This document shows positions 7,673 through 16,667 of a stretch of DNA of 64,000 nucleotides, piece after piece. The notes under the pieces were generated by a model. It was not told the DNA's origin. It saw only the letters and a program-made list of their open reading frames with translations, and made no database searches. A program made the translations under genes and the position numbers. Positions within the stretch are counted from its first letter, which is position 1, and each line of letters opens with the position of its first letter. Source of the stretch: Chryseosolibacter sp964532595 (GTDB taxonomy: Bacteria; Bacteroidota; Bacteroidia; Cytophagales; Cyclobacteriaceae); the NCBI GenBank assembly GCA_964532595.1, contig CAZHIQ010000009.1:1-64000 (forward strand). The letters are read 5' to 3'.

Positions 7673-10138
7673 TTAATACTTAAGAATCTTTTTTGTATAG
7701 GTAGCCTTTCCTTGCTTTACCTGCAGCAAGTAGACCCCTGCCGAAAGCGAAGACACGTCAACGACTGCCTGATTACCAACCACCGTTTTGCTTACCTGAA
7801 CCTTCCTGCTCATATCCGAAATCGAGATCTCGCGCGACCCTTCCGATGGAAAGACGACAGATAACACATCACGTACAGGATTCGGCCCAAATATCATATA
7901 TGCTTCTTGCCCAGGTTCGACCCCGGTCACCAACGACGCCACTACTTCGATCTCCGCATCCTTATCAATGGTGACCGATATTTCGTTGCCCTCTCCAACC
8001 TGAATGCGGTAGGGGTTAGGATCCTGTTTAAGCCGATTCCGGAATGAATATTCAGCAAGTACCGTCTTCAATTGGCCGTCACCATCTGTCACTTGATCCA
8101 GAACCACCTTACCGCCTTTGTCCAGGACTTTAACCGCAACACCTGCCATCGCTTCACCCTTATTGTCGACGACATTAATCGTCACCGACCATCCAACAAA
8201 ATATGTATGTTCCCGTTGGGTGCTGGTGAACGCCAGTTGATCATTATCACCGACGATCGTATTCGATACAAACTCGATATCTGTCGCGAGATAGCCACCA
8301 TGGCCGAGTCTCACAGGAGTATAATTCGCATCCGCATTTTCAGCCGCGATGATAGTATTACCGATCACCTTTGTTCCTCGCGCGTGACCATACATGGATG
8401 CAAGCCAAAACGCGGGTACATTTGTCGTCACCGTGTTATTTTCAAAAACGCCCCCTACGGTACCTCCGCCAACGTAGAAAGCGTTCGTTACCGCTTTTGA
8501 ATCAGGATTCTCGGCGTTGACGACGACCTCGTTGTCATAAACGAAATTATCGCCGGCGCTCGCGCTATAGAATATGGCTGTGGCCACCGGGATATAGTCG
8601 ACGTACTCTGGATAATCTCTACCCGTGATAAAGAATTTGTTGCTAAAAATCTCATTGCCATAGCAGCCGTTAGGATCACCAAGCGGAGCATTGTAATCAG
8701 CCATCCTTACCCCGTTTACGCTATAGTCTTCATGTCCATACTCGCACGTCGGCGGAGCCGACGTTATATGGATCTCATTATTATATACCTTCACGAACCT
8801 GGATCCGAGGCCAATACCCGACCCGGTTTCCGGCTTGAACACGTTGTCATAAACTTGTGTGTAATCAGAAACCGCCAAACTGTAGTGATTGGTCACGGTT
8901 TGTCGATTCTGAAAATAGTTATGATGCACTTTACTGTCCTTACTCTGCATCGACAAACAACCTTGTCCACCATAAAACTCAGAATACGAAACCTCAGAAC
9001 GCTGCGTTCCCAGGATATCAACGCCATAGTTTCCACTATTATGCCGGTTGATAATGAATGGCGTATCAACATCAAAAGAACATCGCGTAATCGTTGCCTG
9101 CCGTACCTCTACCGCATTGGTATTTATGCCTGACGTGATAACCTTGACGTTTTCGATTGTTAACTCAGCTTTGCCGACGGTTGATTGAATGCCCCAGGAG
9201 AGGATACCACGGGCCGCGCTTCTGATTATGCCGTTCTTGATGACAATATTGCCTGACGCTCCAACAGGAACCACAGGTATCCCATCAAGCGGAACACCTG
9301 TGTTATGGTCTTTCGTATAATCATAGAACGCCGGATCGTACCATCCAGCGTACAAGTGATCGGTATGGGTGTTGGTCCAGGTTCGCTCTACAATACCGAC
9401 ACCAACATCAAGAGCGGGACGCAAATCAATATGATCTACGATAGCATCCGTATTTGCCCTGATGCGAACACGATACTTTCCCGCGGGCATACCCGTCATA
9501 TGGGCATAGACAAAACCACCGCCCAACTGTGTACCTTTGTTTAAGACAGGGCTTCCCTGAAGCTGCGTGCCTCCATACTTGTTGGTGGAGAAAACCACAT
9601 CTCCATTCTCATCTTCGATGTATACGCTCACGCGCATGGAATTTTTAGCAACGCCACACATCGCGAAATAGGACCGGTCTGCAACGGGTAGGTTGATGTA
9701 CTGAGAGGTGATCTCCTCGCCTGCTTTGAGCCGCAATACGTAATCGCCAACGAAAACCTGTACCTTCTTATCCTCGATCTTAGCGGTTGGCGCGTTTGAG
9801 AAATCCCAGCCGGTCAGCCCATCTTCGAAACTGTAATTTGGTAAGTGCTCATATCCCGCATCTGCATACACGATCTCATATCCATTCAAATCAAGCGTAA
9901 CATTGTTGCCGAGGAATATACCGCTCATCGGACTTGTGATATCATTCACCAACACATACGTGGCGCCAGCCGTACCGTAAAATCCTGGTTCGCTAACAGG
10001 AATCTCTCCTTCTTCGAGAGCTCTGTGCGCTGGGGCAGTGTATCCGACATCAGACATCGGATTTTGACCCCAAAGCTCAAAACCAGTGATGAGTACCAAG
10101 GCGCCAACTATAAAAAAACACTTCTTCATAAACTTCAT
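7673..10138 (-). CDS. Secreted right-handed parallel beta-helix protein with T9SS sorting tail (copy 3)
   Basis: The start is placed at the ATG at 10138 (MKFMKKCFF), giving 821 residues and a proper signal peptide. The frame stays open further up, but only from a TTG and without a signal sequence at its end. Order: signal peptide; IFLGNNVTLDLNGYEI, typical of a beta-helix cap; a jelly-roll-like insert starting at PNYSFEDGLTGWDFS; a long beta-helix with repeated Asn-rich turns (VYDNVFKP, VYNNEIHI, FSNKFFI, IGNTII); an Ig-like domain (INVVDNKGEAMAGVAVKVLD); and a T9SS C-terminal domain from GPNPVRDVL to YTKKILKY. The fold is used by pectate/alginate lyase-like and epimerase-like proteins. Substrate and activity are unknown. 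Confidence 0.88.
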   Translation of the reverse strand: MKFMKKCFFIVGALVLITGFELWGQNPMSDVGYTAPAHRALEEGEIPVSEPGFYGTAGATYVLVNDITSPMSGIFLGNNVTLDLNGYEIVYADAGYEHLPNYSFEDGLTGWDFSNAPTAKIEDKKVQVFVGDYVLRLKAGEEITSQYINLPVADRSYFAMCGVAKNSMRVSVYIEDENGDVVFSTNKYGGTQLQGSPVLNKGTQLGGGFVYAHMTGMPAGKYRVRIRANTDAIVDHIDLRPALDVGVGIVERTWTNTHTDHLYAGWYDPAFYDYTKDHNTGVPLDGIPVVPVGASGNIVIKNGIIRSAARGILSWGIQSTVGKAELTIENVKVITSGINTNAVEVRQATITRCSFDVDTPFIINRHNSGNYGVDILGTQRSEVSYSEFYGGQGCLSMQSKDSKVHHNYFQNRQTVTNHYSLAVSDYTQVYDNVFKPETGSGIGLGSRFVKVYNNEIHITSAPPTCEYGHEDYSVNGVRMADYNAPLGDPNGCYGNEIFSNKFFITGRDYPEYVDYIPVATAIFYSASAGDNFVYDNEVVVNAENPDSKAVTNAFYVGGGTVGGVFENNTVTTNVPAFWLASMYGHARGTKVIGNTIIAAENADANYTPVRLGHGGYLATDIEFVSNTIVGDNDQLAFTSTQREHTYFVGWSVTINVVDNKGEAMAGVAVKVLDKGGKVVLDQVTDGDGQLKTVLAEYSFRNRLKQDPNPYRIQVGEGNEISVTIDKDAEIEVVASLVTGVEPGQEAYMIFGPNPVRDVLSVVFPSEGSREISISDMSRKVQVSKTVVGNQAVVDVSSLSAGVYLLQVKQGKATYTKKILKY

Positions 10139-10199
10139 TCTTACGCTATATTCCAGGGCAATTGCCACTATTGATTCGCCGTAAAATTGCCTCAACGAA

Positions 10200-11582
10200 C
10201 TATTGAAGCTGAATCCCCTCTCCTATCTGGTCGCCATTCTCGTCCTGAATGCACACATAGCCACCCCGTATTGATGAGAAGGTTCCTTGTCTTAGATACA
10301 CCTCAATCTTGCCATCTGTCCACGCTCTGGCGGGTAAATACTCTTTTTCCGTAGCTAACCTCAGATCTTTGTTATTTGTCAACATCACGCGTTGCTCCGA
10401 ATCGTCAACGGCCAGAACATCGTAATAAACAGCGAAACCTTCGGGTACCTCTGAAAGGTTAACGACCTGGTCAATGGCCAACTCTTCCCACTCCTGCGGT
10501 TTCTCCGTTGATCGCGACACGGTATTAAGAAGCCTATCTACGAGTGTGCCATTCCTGCGCAATTGTACACTTGCGTCTGCAACGTCTAATTCACTGGAGG
10601 GAACATACCTTACTTCATCGAGGACCCACGTGCGTACATAGGGCGTATGATAAGTTGCACCACTCCAATACTTAGCAGGCTTCACTGGCGATTGTTCCAT
10701 CAACAGGCGGTCGTATTGATAATAGGGGTTGATACCTCCTCCGGACCACAGGCGACACAACTTATGGTTAAACCTTCCGTATTTATCATGCCCATCTGTA
10801 TTTCCGTCATGCGTCCAAAACCTTCTTACAACTATGCTGATGCCATTAGCAAACTCGGAATCCTTAATCTTAACGACACTTGAAGCGTACGTTACGTCTT
10901 TAAGCGGCGCCTTCCATGACTGTTCTTTCTGAGGAGGAATCTGTTCCGTAGACGGTCCACCCGTGGTCTGAACAATAGTGCGTCCATCCTTCCTGCTATA
11001 GACAGGATGTGGCGTTGCGGACCCTGCAGAAAAATCAAAAAAGTACATCGGTAACGGGTTCACCTTTGTTCCGAATCGCGACTCGGCGTCAAACAGCTTC
11101 AAAACAGTACCATCCGCAAGCTTATCCGCTTCCCAACGGATACCACCACTTTCACCGCTAAATGCCCGTTCTATTAATACAACATCTATTGACAATGACT
11201 GTGATGCCGTCTGTCCGTTTGTGTCTTCAACAGAAATGTTGAACATTATCGTCCTGGTTTCATAGGGAACTGCTACGGTAAACGACCCGAGAAATTCCTC
11301 CTGATCATTCGCTGCTTCAACGAGTTCTTCTGTCTCATCCAGTTTAATGGTCAATTCACGAATGGTGCCTTCAACCTTAACAGAATAGTCAATCACGACC
11401 GAGGAGTCAGCGGAAACCGGAACGCGAACAACGTTATCGGCAACCGTAAGTCCAGGTAATGTGAGTTCAATAGACGGCGTTTCAGCTTCGGGATTGAGAT
11501 CATCATCATCCTTGCAGCCTGTCATGGCAACAAAGAGAAGAAGACACAGGGACAACAATTTACTGATTCGTTTCTCCATCAT
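10200..11582 (-). CDS. Modular surface lipoprotein, stalk plus type B C-terminal module (copy 2)
   Basis: 460 residues. Lipid Cys23 in MTGC is followed by KDDDD. The stalk is at about residues 32-138. The type B module starts near GGIRWEADKLADGTVLKLFD and contains PLPMYFFDFSAGSATPHPVY, VVRRFWTHDGNTDGHDKYGR, YYQYDRLLMEQSP, VRTWVLDEVRY and a final beta domain ending in DENGDQIGEGIQLQ. The pattern is that of a concanavalin-like jelly roll found in surface glycan-binding proteins and some polysaccharide lyases. It is a paralogue of 15211-16611 and of the truncated 5387-5911. It lies between two beta-helix genes, with 134 bp upstream and 61 bp downstream. In the first cassette a type C gene follows the B gene. 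That gene is absent here. Confidence 0.87.
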   Translation of the reverse strand: MMEKRISKLLSLCLLLFVAMTGCKDDDDLNPEAETPSIELTLPGLTVADNVVRVPVSADSSVVIDYSVKVEGTIRELTIKLDETEELVEAANDQEEFLGSFTVAVPYETRTIMFNISVEDTNGQTASQSLSIDVVLIERAFSGESGGIRWEADKLADGTVLKLFDAESRFGTKVNPLPMYFFDFSAGSATPHPVYSRKDGRTIVQTTGGPSTEQIPPQKEQSWKAPLKDVTYASSVVKIKDSEFANGISIVVRRFWTHDGNTDGHDKYGRFNHKLCRLWSGGGINPYYQYDRLLMEQSPVKPAKYWSGATYHTPYVRTWVLDEVRYVPSSELDVADASVQLRRNGTLVDRLLNTVSRSTEKPQEWEELAIDQVVNLSEVPEGFAVYYDVLAVDDSEQRVMLTNNKDLRLATEKEYLPARAWTDGKIEVYLRQGTFSSIRGGYVCIQDENGDQIGEGIQLQ

Positions 11583-11716
11583 TTATAAGTTAATAGCAAC
11601 AGCAGCGGTCTATGAAATGCTGCAGTTCACCGTTCATTAACGCTTCTACGGTTTCGGCACCTGATAGATATTGCCTACTTCGTCATTTCAATGATTGCAT
11701 CTATCTATTCTTACCC

Positions 11717-14149
11717 CTAGTACTTCAGAATCTTCTTCGTGTATCCATGCTTCCCCTGCTTGACCTGTAGCAAGTATACACCAGCTGACAGGGACGACAT
11801 GTCGATGCTCGTTCGATCACCAAGAACCGTCTGACGAATTTGTACGCGGTTGTTCATATCGGAGACGGACACAGTTCGCTTTCCCTCGGATTGAAAGACC
11901 ATATTCAACGTATCGTTTACTGGGTTCGGTCCGAATATCAACCCCGTCTCAGCGCCTCTTTCAACACCTGTCACCAGCTGCATCACTACCTCAACTTCAG
12001 AATCCTTGTCGAGCGTCACTGAAATTTCCTTTCCGTTTTCCAGCTGGATTCTATATGGACCAGCAGACTGCGGCAATCTATTGCGAAAATGATACTCGGG
12101 AAGTATCGCCTGCACGCTACCATCACCGGAGGTCAACTCATCAAGAACTACGTCATTCTTTTTATCAAGAACCTTCACAGCAACGCCAGCTACCCCTGCG
12201 CCACTATTGTCCACAACGTTGATCGTAAGCGAGTAACCTACAAGGTAAGTATGCTCCCGTTGCGTCGCGGTAAACGTCAACTCTTCACTATCACCAACAA
12301 TCGTATTGGAGATGAACTCGATATCCGTGGCCAGATAGTTTCCGTGACCAAGTCTTATCGGCGCATAATTCGAGTCAGCATTGTCAGCAGCGATGATCGT
12401 ATTTCCGATCACCTTTGTGCCCTTCGCGTTACCATACATTGACGCCAGCCAAAACGCTGGCACATTCGTTGTGACCGTATTTCGCTCGAAAAAGCCGCCA
12501 ATAGTTCCCCCACCTATGTAAAAAGCGTTCGTCTCGGCTTTGGAGTTCGGATTTTTCGCATCGACAAATACCTCGTTGTCGTATACATAATTATGACCGG
12601 CACTTGCGCTGTAGAAAATCGCTGTCGCCACCGGTTTGTAATTCGGATGCGTAGGAAAGTCTTTCCCTACGATATAAAATTTGTTGTTATAGATTCTGTT
12701 TTCGAAAGTGCCGGTGGACGCACCCCAAGCGGTGTTGTAGTCCGCGAGTCGGATCGCGTTGACGCTGTAATCCTCATTTCCATATTCGCATGTCGGTGTA
12801 CTTGATTCAATATGGAACTCATTCTCGTAGATATGAATATTATTGCCCTTGTATATCTCCACTCCTGAACCGAGCTCGGGCTTAAATACATTCCGGTATA
12901 TTTTTGAATAGTTGCCACCCGCCATGATACTGTAGTGATTGGTCACGGTCTGGCGGACAGCGAAGAAGTTATCATACACCTCTGAGCGGGTACCCTGGAT
13001 GTTCAGACAGCCCTGACCACCATAAAACTCCGAGTTGGCAATTGTTGATGATGCAGAACCGCGCAAATCTACTGCATAGTACTGCGATCCATGCCGATTG
13101 ATAATAAATGGATTATTCACCTGAAAATAACAGTTCGAGATATTGGCATGGCTCACGTCCACCGCGATCGAGTTAATGCCGTCGGCAATCACTTTCACGT
13201 TCTCGATTACATAGGCCACACCACCTGTCGTTGCCTGAATGGCCACTGACATGAATCCCGGAACGGCGCTGCGAATAACACCATTTTTAATAGTGACCGT
13301 CCCTCGCGCGCCCGCTGACACAGGTGTTATCCATGAAACCGGCGTGCGACTTGAATAATTATCGGTATAATCATAGAAAGCCGGGTTGTAATAGCCCTGG
13401 AGCATGTGATCGGTATTTCCGGAAGCGCTGGTCTTTTCCACAATCCCGATTCCGCAATCAACGCCGGGACGAATACCGATATAATCAATATAAGCCTGGG
13501 ACTCTGCCTTCACACGCACGCGATACTTCCCCGCAGGCTTTCCTTTAAAATGGGCAAATACAAAACCGCCCCCAAGTGGAACCCCCTTGTTCAAAACAGG
13601 GCTGCCCTGTGCCGTTCCCGTAGAGTACTCATTGTTGGAGAATACAACATTACCCGCCTCATCCTCTACATAAACACTTATGCGCTGCGTATTGCGGGCA
13701 AGGCCACAAAACGCGTAATACGAACGATTGGCTACAGGAAGATTAACATAAGGAGAAGTGATCTCCTGCCCCGCGGGGAGGCTCAGTACCTTCTCTCCTA
13801 CAAACACCTGGGTCCGCGTATCCACCAAGGTCGCACCAGGTGCCTTCGACATATCCCATCCGGTGAAACCGTCTTCAAACGAAAGGTTCGGAATCTCCTC
13901 ATAGGCCGCATTGGCGTAGGTGATCTCGTAACCGTTCAGATCAAGCGTAACGTTGTTTCCCAGGAAAATCGCAGAGCGCTCGCTTGAAATATCCTGAGTC
14001 AAAACATAGGTCTTTCCGGCTTCGCCATAGTAGCCCGGACCCGTTACTGGAATTTCTCCAGGTTCAAGTGAGCGATGACTCGTCTCCGTGAATTGGGAAT
14101 ACGCAGGACAGGCAAGAACCCATAGAAGAATTACCAGGTAATGTCTCAC
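11717..14149 (-). CDS. Secreted right-handed parallel beta-helix protein with T9SS sorting tail (copy 2)
   Basis: 810 residues from a GTG at 14149-14147; no in-frame ATG precedes the signal peptide (MRHYLVILLWVLACPAYSQ). The architecture equals copies 1 and 3: cap with IFLGNNVTLDLNGYEI, jelly-roll-like insert from LSFEDGFTGWDMS, beta-helix with many Asn-turn rungs and the segment NSEFYGGQGCLNIQGTRSEV, Ig-like domain, and T9SS domain from GPNPVNDTL to YTKKILKY. It should cross the outer membrane through the type IX system and be anchored or released there. Its closest match in the window is copy 1 (16668-19115) across the helix. It begins a new unit after the terminator at 14188-14251. Confidence 0.88.
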   Translation of the reverse strand: MRHYLVILLWVLACPAYSQFTETSHRSLEPGEIPVTGPGYYGEAGKTYVLTQDISSERSAIFLGNNVTLDLNGYEITYANAAYEEIPNLSFEDGFTGWDMSKAPGATLVDTRTQVFVGEKVLSLPAGQEITSPYVNLPVANRSYYAFCGLARNTQRISVYVEDEAGNVVFSNNEYSTGTAQGSPVLNKGVPLGGGFVFAHFKGKPAGKYRVRVKAESQAYIDYIGIRPGVDCGIGIVEKTSASGNTDHMLQGYYNPAFYDYTDNYSSRTPVSWITPVSAGARGTVTIKNGVIRSAVPGFMSVAIQATTGGVAYVIENVKVIADGINSIAVDVSHANISNCYFQVNNPFIINRHGSQYYAVDLRGSASSTIANSEFYGGQGCLNIQGTRSEVYDNFFAVRQTVTNHYSIMAGGNYSKIYRNVFKPELGSGVEIYKGNNIHIYENEFHIESSTPTCEYGNEDYSVNAIRLADYNTAWGASTGTFENRIYNNKFYIVGKDFPTHPNYKPVATAIFYSASAGHNYVYDNEVFVDAKNPNSKAETNAFYIGGGTIGGFFERNTVTTNVPAFWLASMYGNAKGTKVIGNTIIAADNADSNYAPIRLGHGNYLATDIEFISNTIVGDSEELTFTATQREHTYLVGYSLTINVVDNSGAGVAGVAVKVLDKKNDVVLDELTSGDGSVQAILPEYHFRNRLPQSAGPYRIQLENGKEISVTLDKDSEVEVVMQLVTGVERGAETGLIFGPNPVNDTLNMVFQSEGKRTVSVSDMNNRVQIRQTVLGDRTSIDMSSLSAGVYLLQVKQGKHGYTKKILKY

Positions 14150-14187
14150 AAATGACTCATTTAAAATGTATGCGCAAATTCAATCAG

Positions 14188-14251
14188 AAAAAAAATAGTG
14201 ACTGCTGAATCCAATGCACCAATGAACAATAGCGTAGTGGATTCAACAGTC
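14188..14251 (-). terminator. Rho-independent terminator after the type C gene
   Basis: Arms at 14200-14213 and 14238-14251 pair over 14 positions with one G-T wobble around a 24-base loop. On the minus strand the stem is followed by ACTA and a run of eight T. It lies 34 bp after the stop of the 14286-15158 gene and separates it from the next beta-helix gene. Confidence 0.65.
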
Positions 14252-14285
14252 TCATAAGTAGAAGGGGCTAAAATCGCCGATCAGT

Positions 14286-15158
14286 CTAGTTTAAGTCTTG
14301 CATCTTAATAATGATATCGACGTCATCGGGACCTGAGTAGTGCTGGTCAATGTACATCAGACCTCTCTTACCCAGATTCGTCTGAAACGCGATAACCTGA
14401 CCTACTTCGATAAACTGCAGGTAAGTCTGATCGATGGTCATTCCTTTCAGAACTGAGTCATCGGTCATGGCATCAAACTCAGCCTTCGTCAACTCAGTAA
14501 TAACGAACTTGGCACCGCTGTTTGAAAACCGCTGATGACCGGTTTCAGTATCCGTATCGTTCAACGAAAGTGTCTTGTAGAAAACGTCCATGTTAGGCAC
14601 CTTGTCAGCGTTCGCTCCAGTGGGCGACAGAGAAAAGCCACTGTAACCTGCCGGAATATCAAGATCCCAACGGCTTGAGTTAGAGGGGCTGGCGGGGCCA
14701 CCCATCGTGATGAGTTGAGCTTCTGTCAGCGGAATAGCCGGGGGAACCTTCTTCTCAACTTCAATAGAAAGAGTGGCTGTTGTTGACTTCTCATTCTTGT
14801 CAGTAACCTCCACTTTCACGTCAAACGACTTTTCTTCAAAAGGGATGTTCAGAATAACCTGGCGATTGTAAGACTCACCTGAGGCCGCAGAAACCGTCTC
14901 AGCTGTTCCGTCAACAGTCTGAACAAGCTTCTCAATTCCTCCTTTAGCAGTCACGGAGTAATTGATAACGACGGTTGAGTCTTTTGTAACGCCAACACTG
15001 AGTGTGTTATTTGAAATTGTAAGTCCGGGTGCTGTAAAAGACACCGTAGGAGCCTCCGGTACAACGGGGTCTTTGCCATCCTCATCATCGCCGCAGCTGG
15101 TCAGCACCAGCGCCAGGCCAAGTACAATCGGTGAAAATTTGGTAAATAAACCTTTCAT
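14286..15158 (-). CDS. Modular surface lipoprotein, stalk plus short type C module (copy 2)
   Basis: 290 residues when started at the ATG at 15158 (MKGLFTKFSPIVLGLALV), which gives a good signal peptide with lipobox LTSC and Cys22. Codons upstream are open but do not look like a signal. CGDDEDGKD follows the lipid site. The stalk is at about residues 34-136 (FTAPGLTISNNTLSV, VTKDSTVVINYSV). The type C module is only about 150 residues, starting near AIPLTEAQLITMGG and ending in YSGPDDVDIIIKMQDLN. The stalk is very similar to that of the 19312-20223 protein. It follows the type B gene by 52 bp and ends at a terminator. Function unknown; surface binding is inferred. Confidence 0.87.
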   Translation of the reverse strand: MKGLFTKFSPIVLGLALVLTSCGDDEDGKDPVVPEAPTVSFTAPGLTISNNTLSVGVTKDSTVVINYSVTAKGGIEKLVQTVDGTAETVSAASGESYNRQVILNIPFEEKSFDVKVEVTDKNEKSTTATLSIEVEKKVPPAIPLTEAQLITMGGPASPSNSSRWDLDIPAGYSGFSLSPTGANADKVPNMDVFYKTLSLNDTDTETGHQRFSNSGAKFVITELTKAEFDAMTDDSVLKGMTIDQTYLQFIEVGQVIAFQTNLGKRGLMYIDQHYSGPDDVDIIIKMQDLN

Positions 15159-15210
15159 CTCATTAGTGGTTAGGTTAAGAAAAATATAAACAATAGATAA
15201 ACTGATATTT

Positions 15211-16611
15211 CTACTTAAGTTGAATCCCCTCGCCAATCTGATTTCCATTCTCGTCCTGAACACAGACATAAGCATCTTGCAACGACGAAAAAGTACCCTG
15301 CCTGAGATAGACTTCGATCTTTCCATCGGTCCACGATTTTGCCGGCAAGTACTCCTTCTCAGACGCCTTCGTCAAGTCCTTGTGGTTGGTCAGCATTACA
15401 CGCTGTTCAGTATCATCAATGGCCAGCATGTCGTAGTAGACGGCGAAACCTTCTGGCACCTCGGACAAATTGTGGATCTGATCTATCGCCAGTTCCCTCC
15501 ACTGACCGGGTTTATCGGCTGTGCGTGATATTGTATTTACAAGTGCGTCCACAAACATCCCGTTCCTTCGCAGTGTAATGCTTGCGTCTGCAGTTCCTAG
15601 ATCACTTGACGCGACATAACGTACCTCATCCAGTACCCAGGTTCTCACAAAGGGAGTGTGATATTTCGCGTCATCCCAATACTTAGCTGCGGGACCGGGT
15701 GATTGCTCCATCAAAAGGCGATCGTACTGGTAGTAGGGATTGATCCCACTCCCTTCCGGGAACAGCCGGCATAGTTTGTGGTTAAACCTTCCAAACTTGT
15801 CAAATCCCTCTGTGTTTCCGTCATGGGTCCAAAACCTTCGAACGAATATGCTTACACCGGGAGCGAAATCGGTATCCTGGATCTTCACAACACTTGAACC
15901 ATAGGGCAAGTCCATCAGTGGCGCCTTCCACGATTGTGCCTTACCAGGCGGTATCTGTTCCGTGGACGGGGCGCCCACGGTTTGTTTAATAGTGTTGCCC
16001 GACTTTCGACTATAGACGGGATGCGGAGCTGCAGAGCCTGATGAAAAATCAAAGAAGTACATGGGGAGAGGGTTGACCTTCATACCGAACCGTGAATTCT
16101 GGTCGACCATCGTGAGAATAGCCCCCTCAGAAAGCTCATCGGCCCACCACTGCACTCCGTCAGTCTCGCCGCCGTATGCTCTCCTTATCATCAAGACATC
16201 GACGGTAAGCTTGTACTGCACCTCTTGTTGAGTTCCGTCAACGACCCGAAACTCAAGATCCATACGACTACTTTGATAAGGGAGGTCTACGGCAATCGAT
16301 CCCGAGAATTGCCTCTGCCCGACTGCCTCGTCCACCCTCCACACTGCAGTACCACTTTTCACGACCAGATCACTGATCAAGTTCTCAGCAGCGACCGAGT
16401 ACTCAACAGTGAGAATTGAATCTCTTGTTACTCCAATGGTCACCGAATTATCCGTAATCTCAACTCCGGTTATGGAAACGGACAGCACAGGCATCTGGAC
16501 CGGAGTCTCCTCATCTTCGCCACAGCCTGTAAGACAAATCGATGCAAATAATGCAATCGTGAACAAGGATACTCTTAAGCCAGTGACAATCTTTCGCAAC
16601 TGATGAGCCAT
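15211..16611 (-). CDS. Modular surface lipoprotein, stalk plus type B C-terminal module (copy 1)
   Basis: 466 residues. Lipobox LTGC with Cys30, then GEDEE. The stalk is at about residues 40-144 and is more diverged than the module. The module begins GGETDGVQWWADELSEGAIL and includes PLPMYFFDFSSGSAAPHPVY, FVRRFWTHDGNTEGFDKFGR, YYQYDRLLMEQSPGPAAKYW, VRTWVLDEVRYVASS and the closing ENGNQIGEGIQLK. The truncated copy at 5387-5911 is closer to this protein than to 10200-11582, for example in SPGPAAKYW and VDQIHNLSEVP. Gene order is beta-helix, B (this gene), C, the most complete form of the repeated cassette. Likely a surface carbohydrate-binding jelly-roll protein, inferred. Confidence 0.87.
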   Translation of the reverse strand: MAHQLRKIVTGLRVSLFTIALFASICLTGCGEDEETPVQMPVLSVSITGVEITDNSVTIGVTRDSILTVEYSVAAENLISDLVVKSGTAVWRVDEAVGQRQFSGSIAVDLPYQSSRMDLEFRVVDGTQQEVQYKLTVDVLMIRRAYGGETDGVQWWADELSEGAILTMVDQNSRFGMKVNPLPMYFFDFSSGSAAPHPVYSRKSGNTIKQTVGAPSTEQIPPGKAQSWKAPLMDLPYGSSVVKIQDTDFAPGVSIFVRRFWTHDGNTEGFDKFGRFNHKLCRLFPEGSGINPYYQYDRLLMEQSPGPAAKYWDDAKYHTPFVRTWVLDEVRYVASSDLGTADASITLRRNGMFVDALVNTISRTADKPGQWRELAIDQIHNLSEVPEGFAVYYDMLAIDDTEQRVMLTNHKDLTKASEKEYLPAKSWTDGKIEVYLRQGTFSSLQDAYVCVQDENGNQIGEGIQLK

Positions 16612-16634
16612 TGGAAGGGTTTTGTTTAAGTCAA

Positions 16635-16659
16635 TGACAGCGGCACATTGCCGCTGTCA
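16635..16659 (-). terminator. Strong hairpin after beta-helix gene copy 1
   Basis: A perfect 11-bp inverted repeat (TGACAGCGGCA, loop of 3, TGCCGCTGTCA) starts 8 bp past the stop of the beta-helix gene. No good T run follows on the minus strand, so it may be a partial terminator or a transcript-stabilising hairpin that lowers expression of the lipoprotein genes behind it. Confidence 0.5.
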
Positions 16660-16667
16660 GGTCTTAA

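Noticed and set aside
13406..13987. Open frame of 193 codons antisense to beta-helix copy 2, with similar ones opposite copies 1 and 3
   Set aside because: They recur only because the three sense genes are paralogues. The translated products have no recognisable fold or signal.
15159..15326. N-terminal extension of the type C lipoprotein
   Set aside because: A proper lipoprotein signal begins at 15158, and an extension would bury it.
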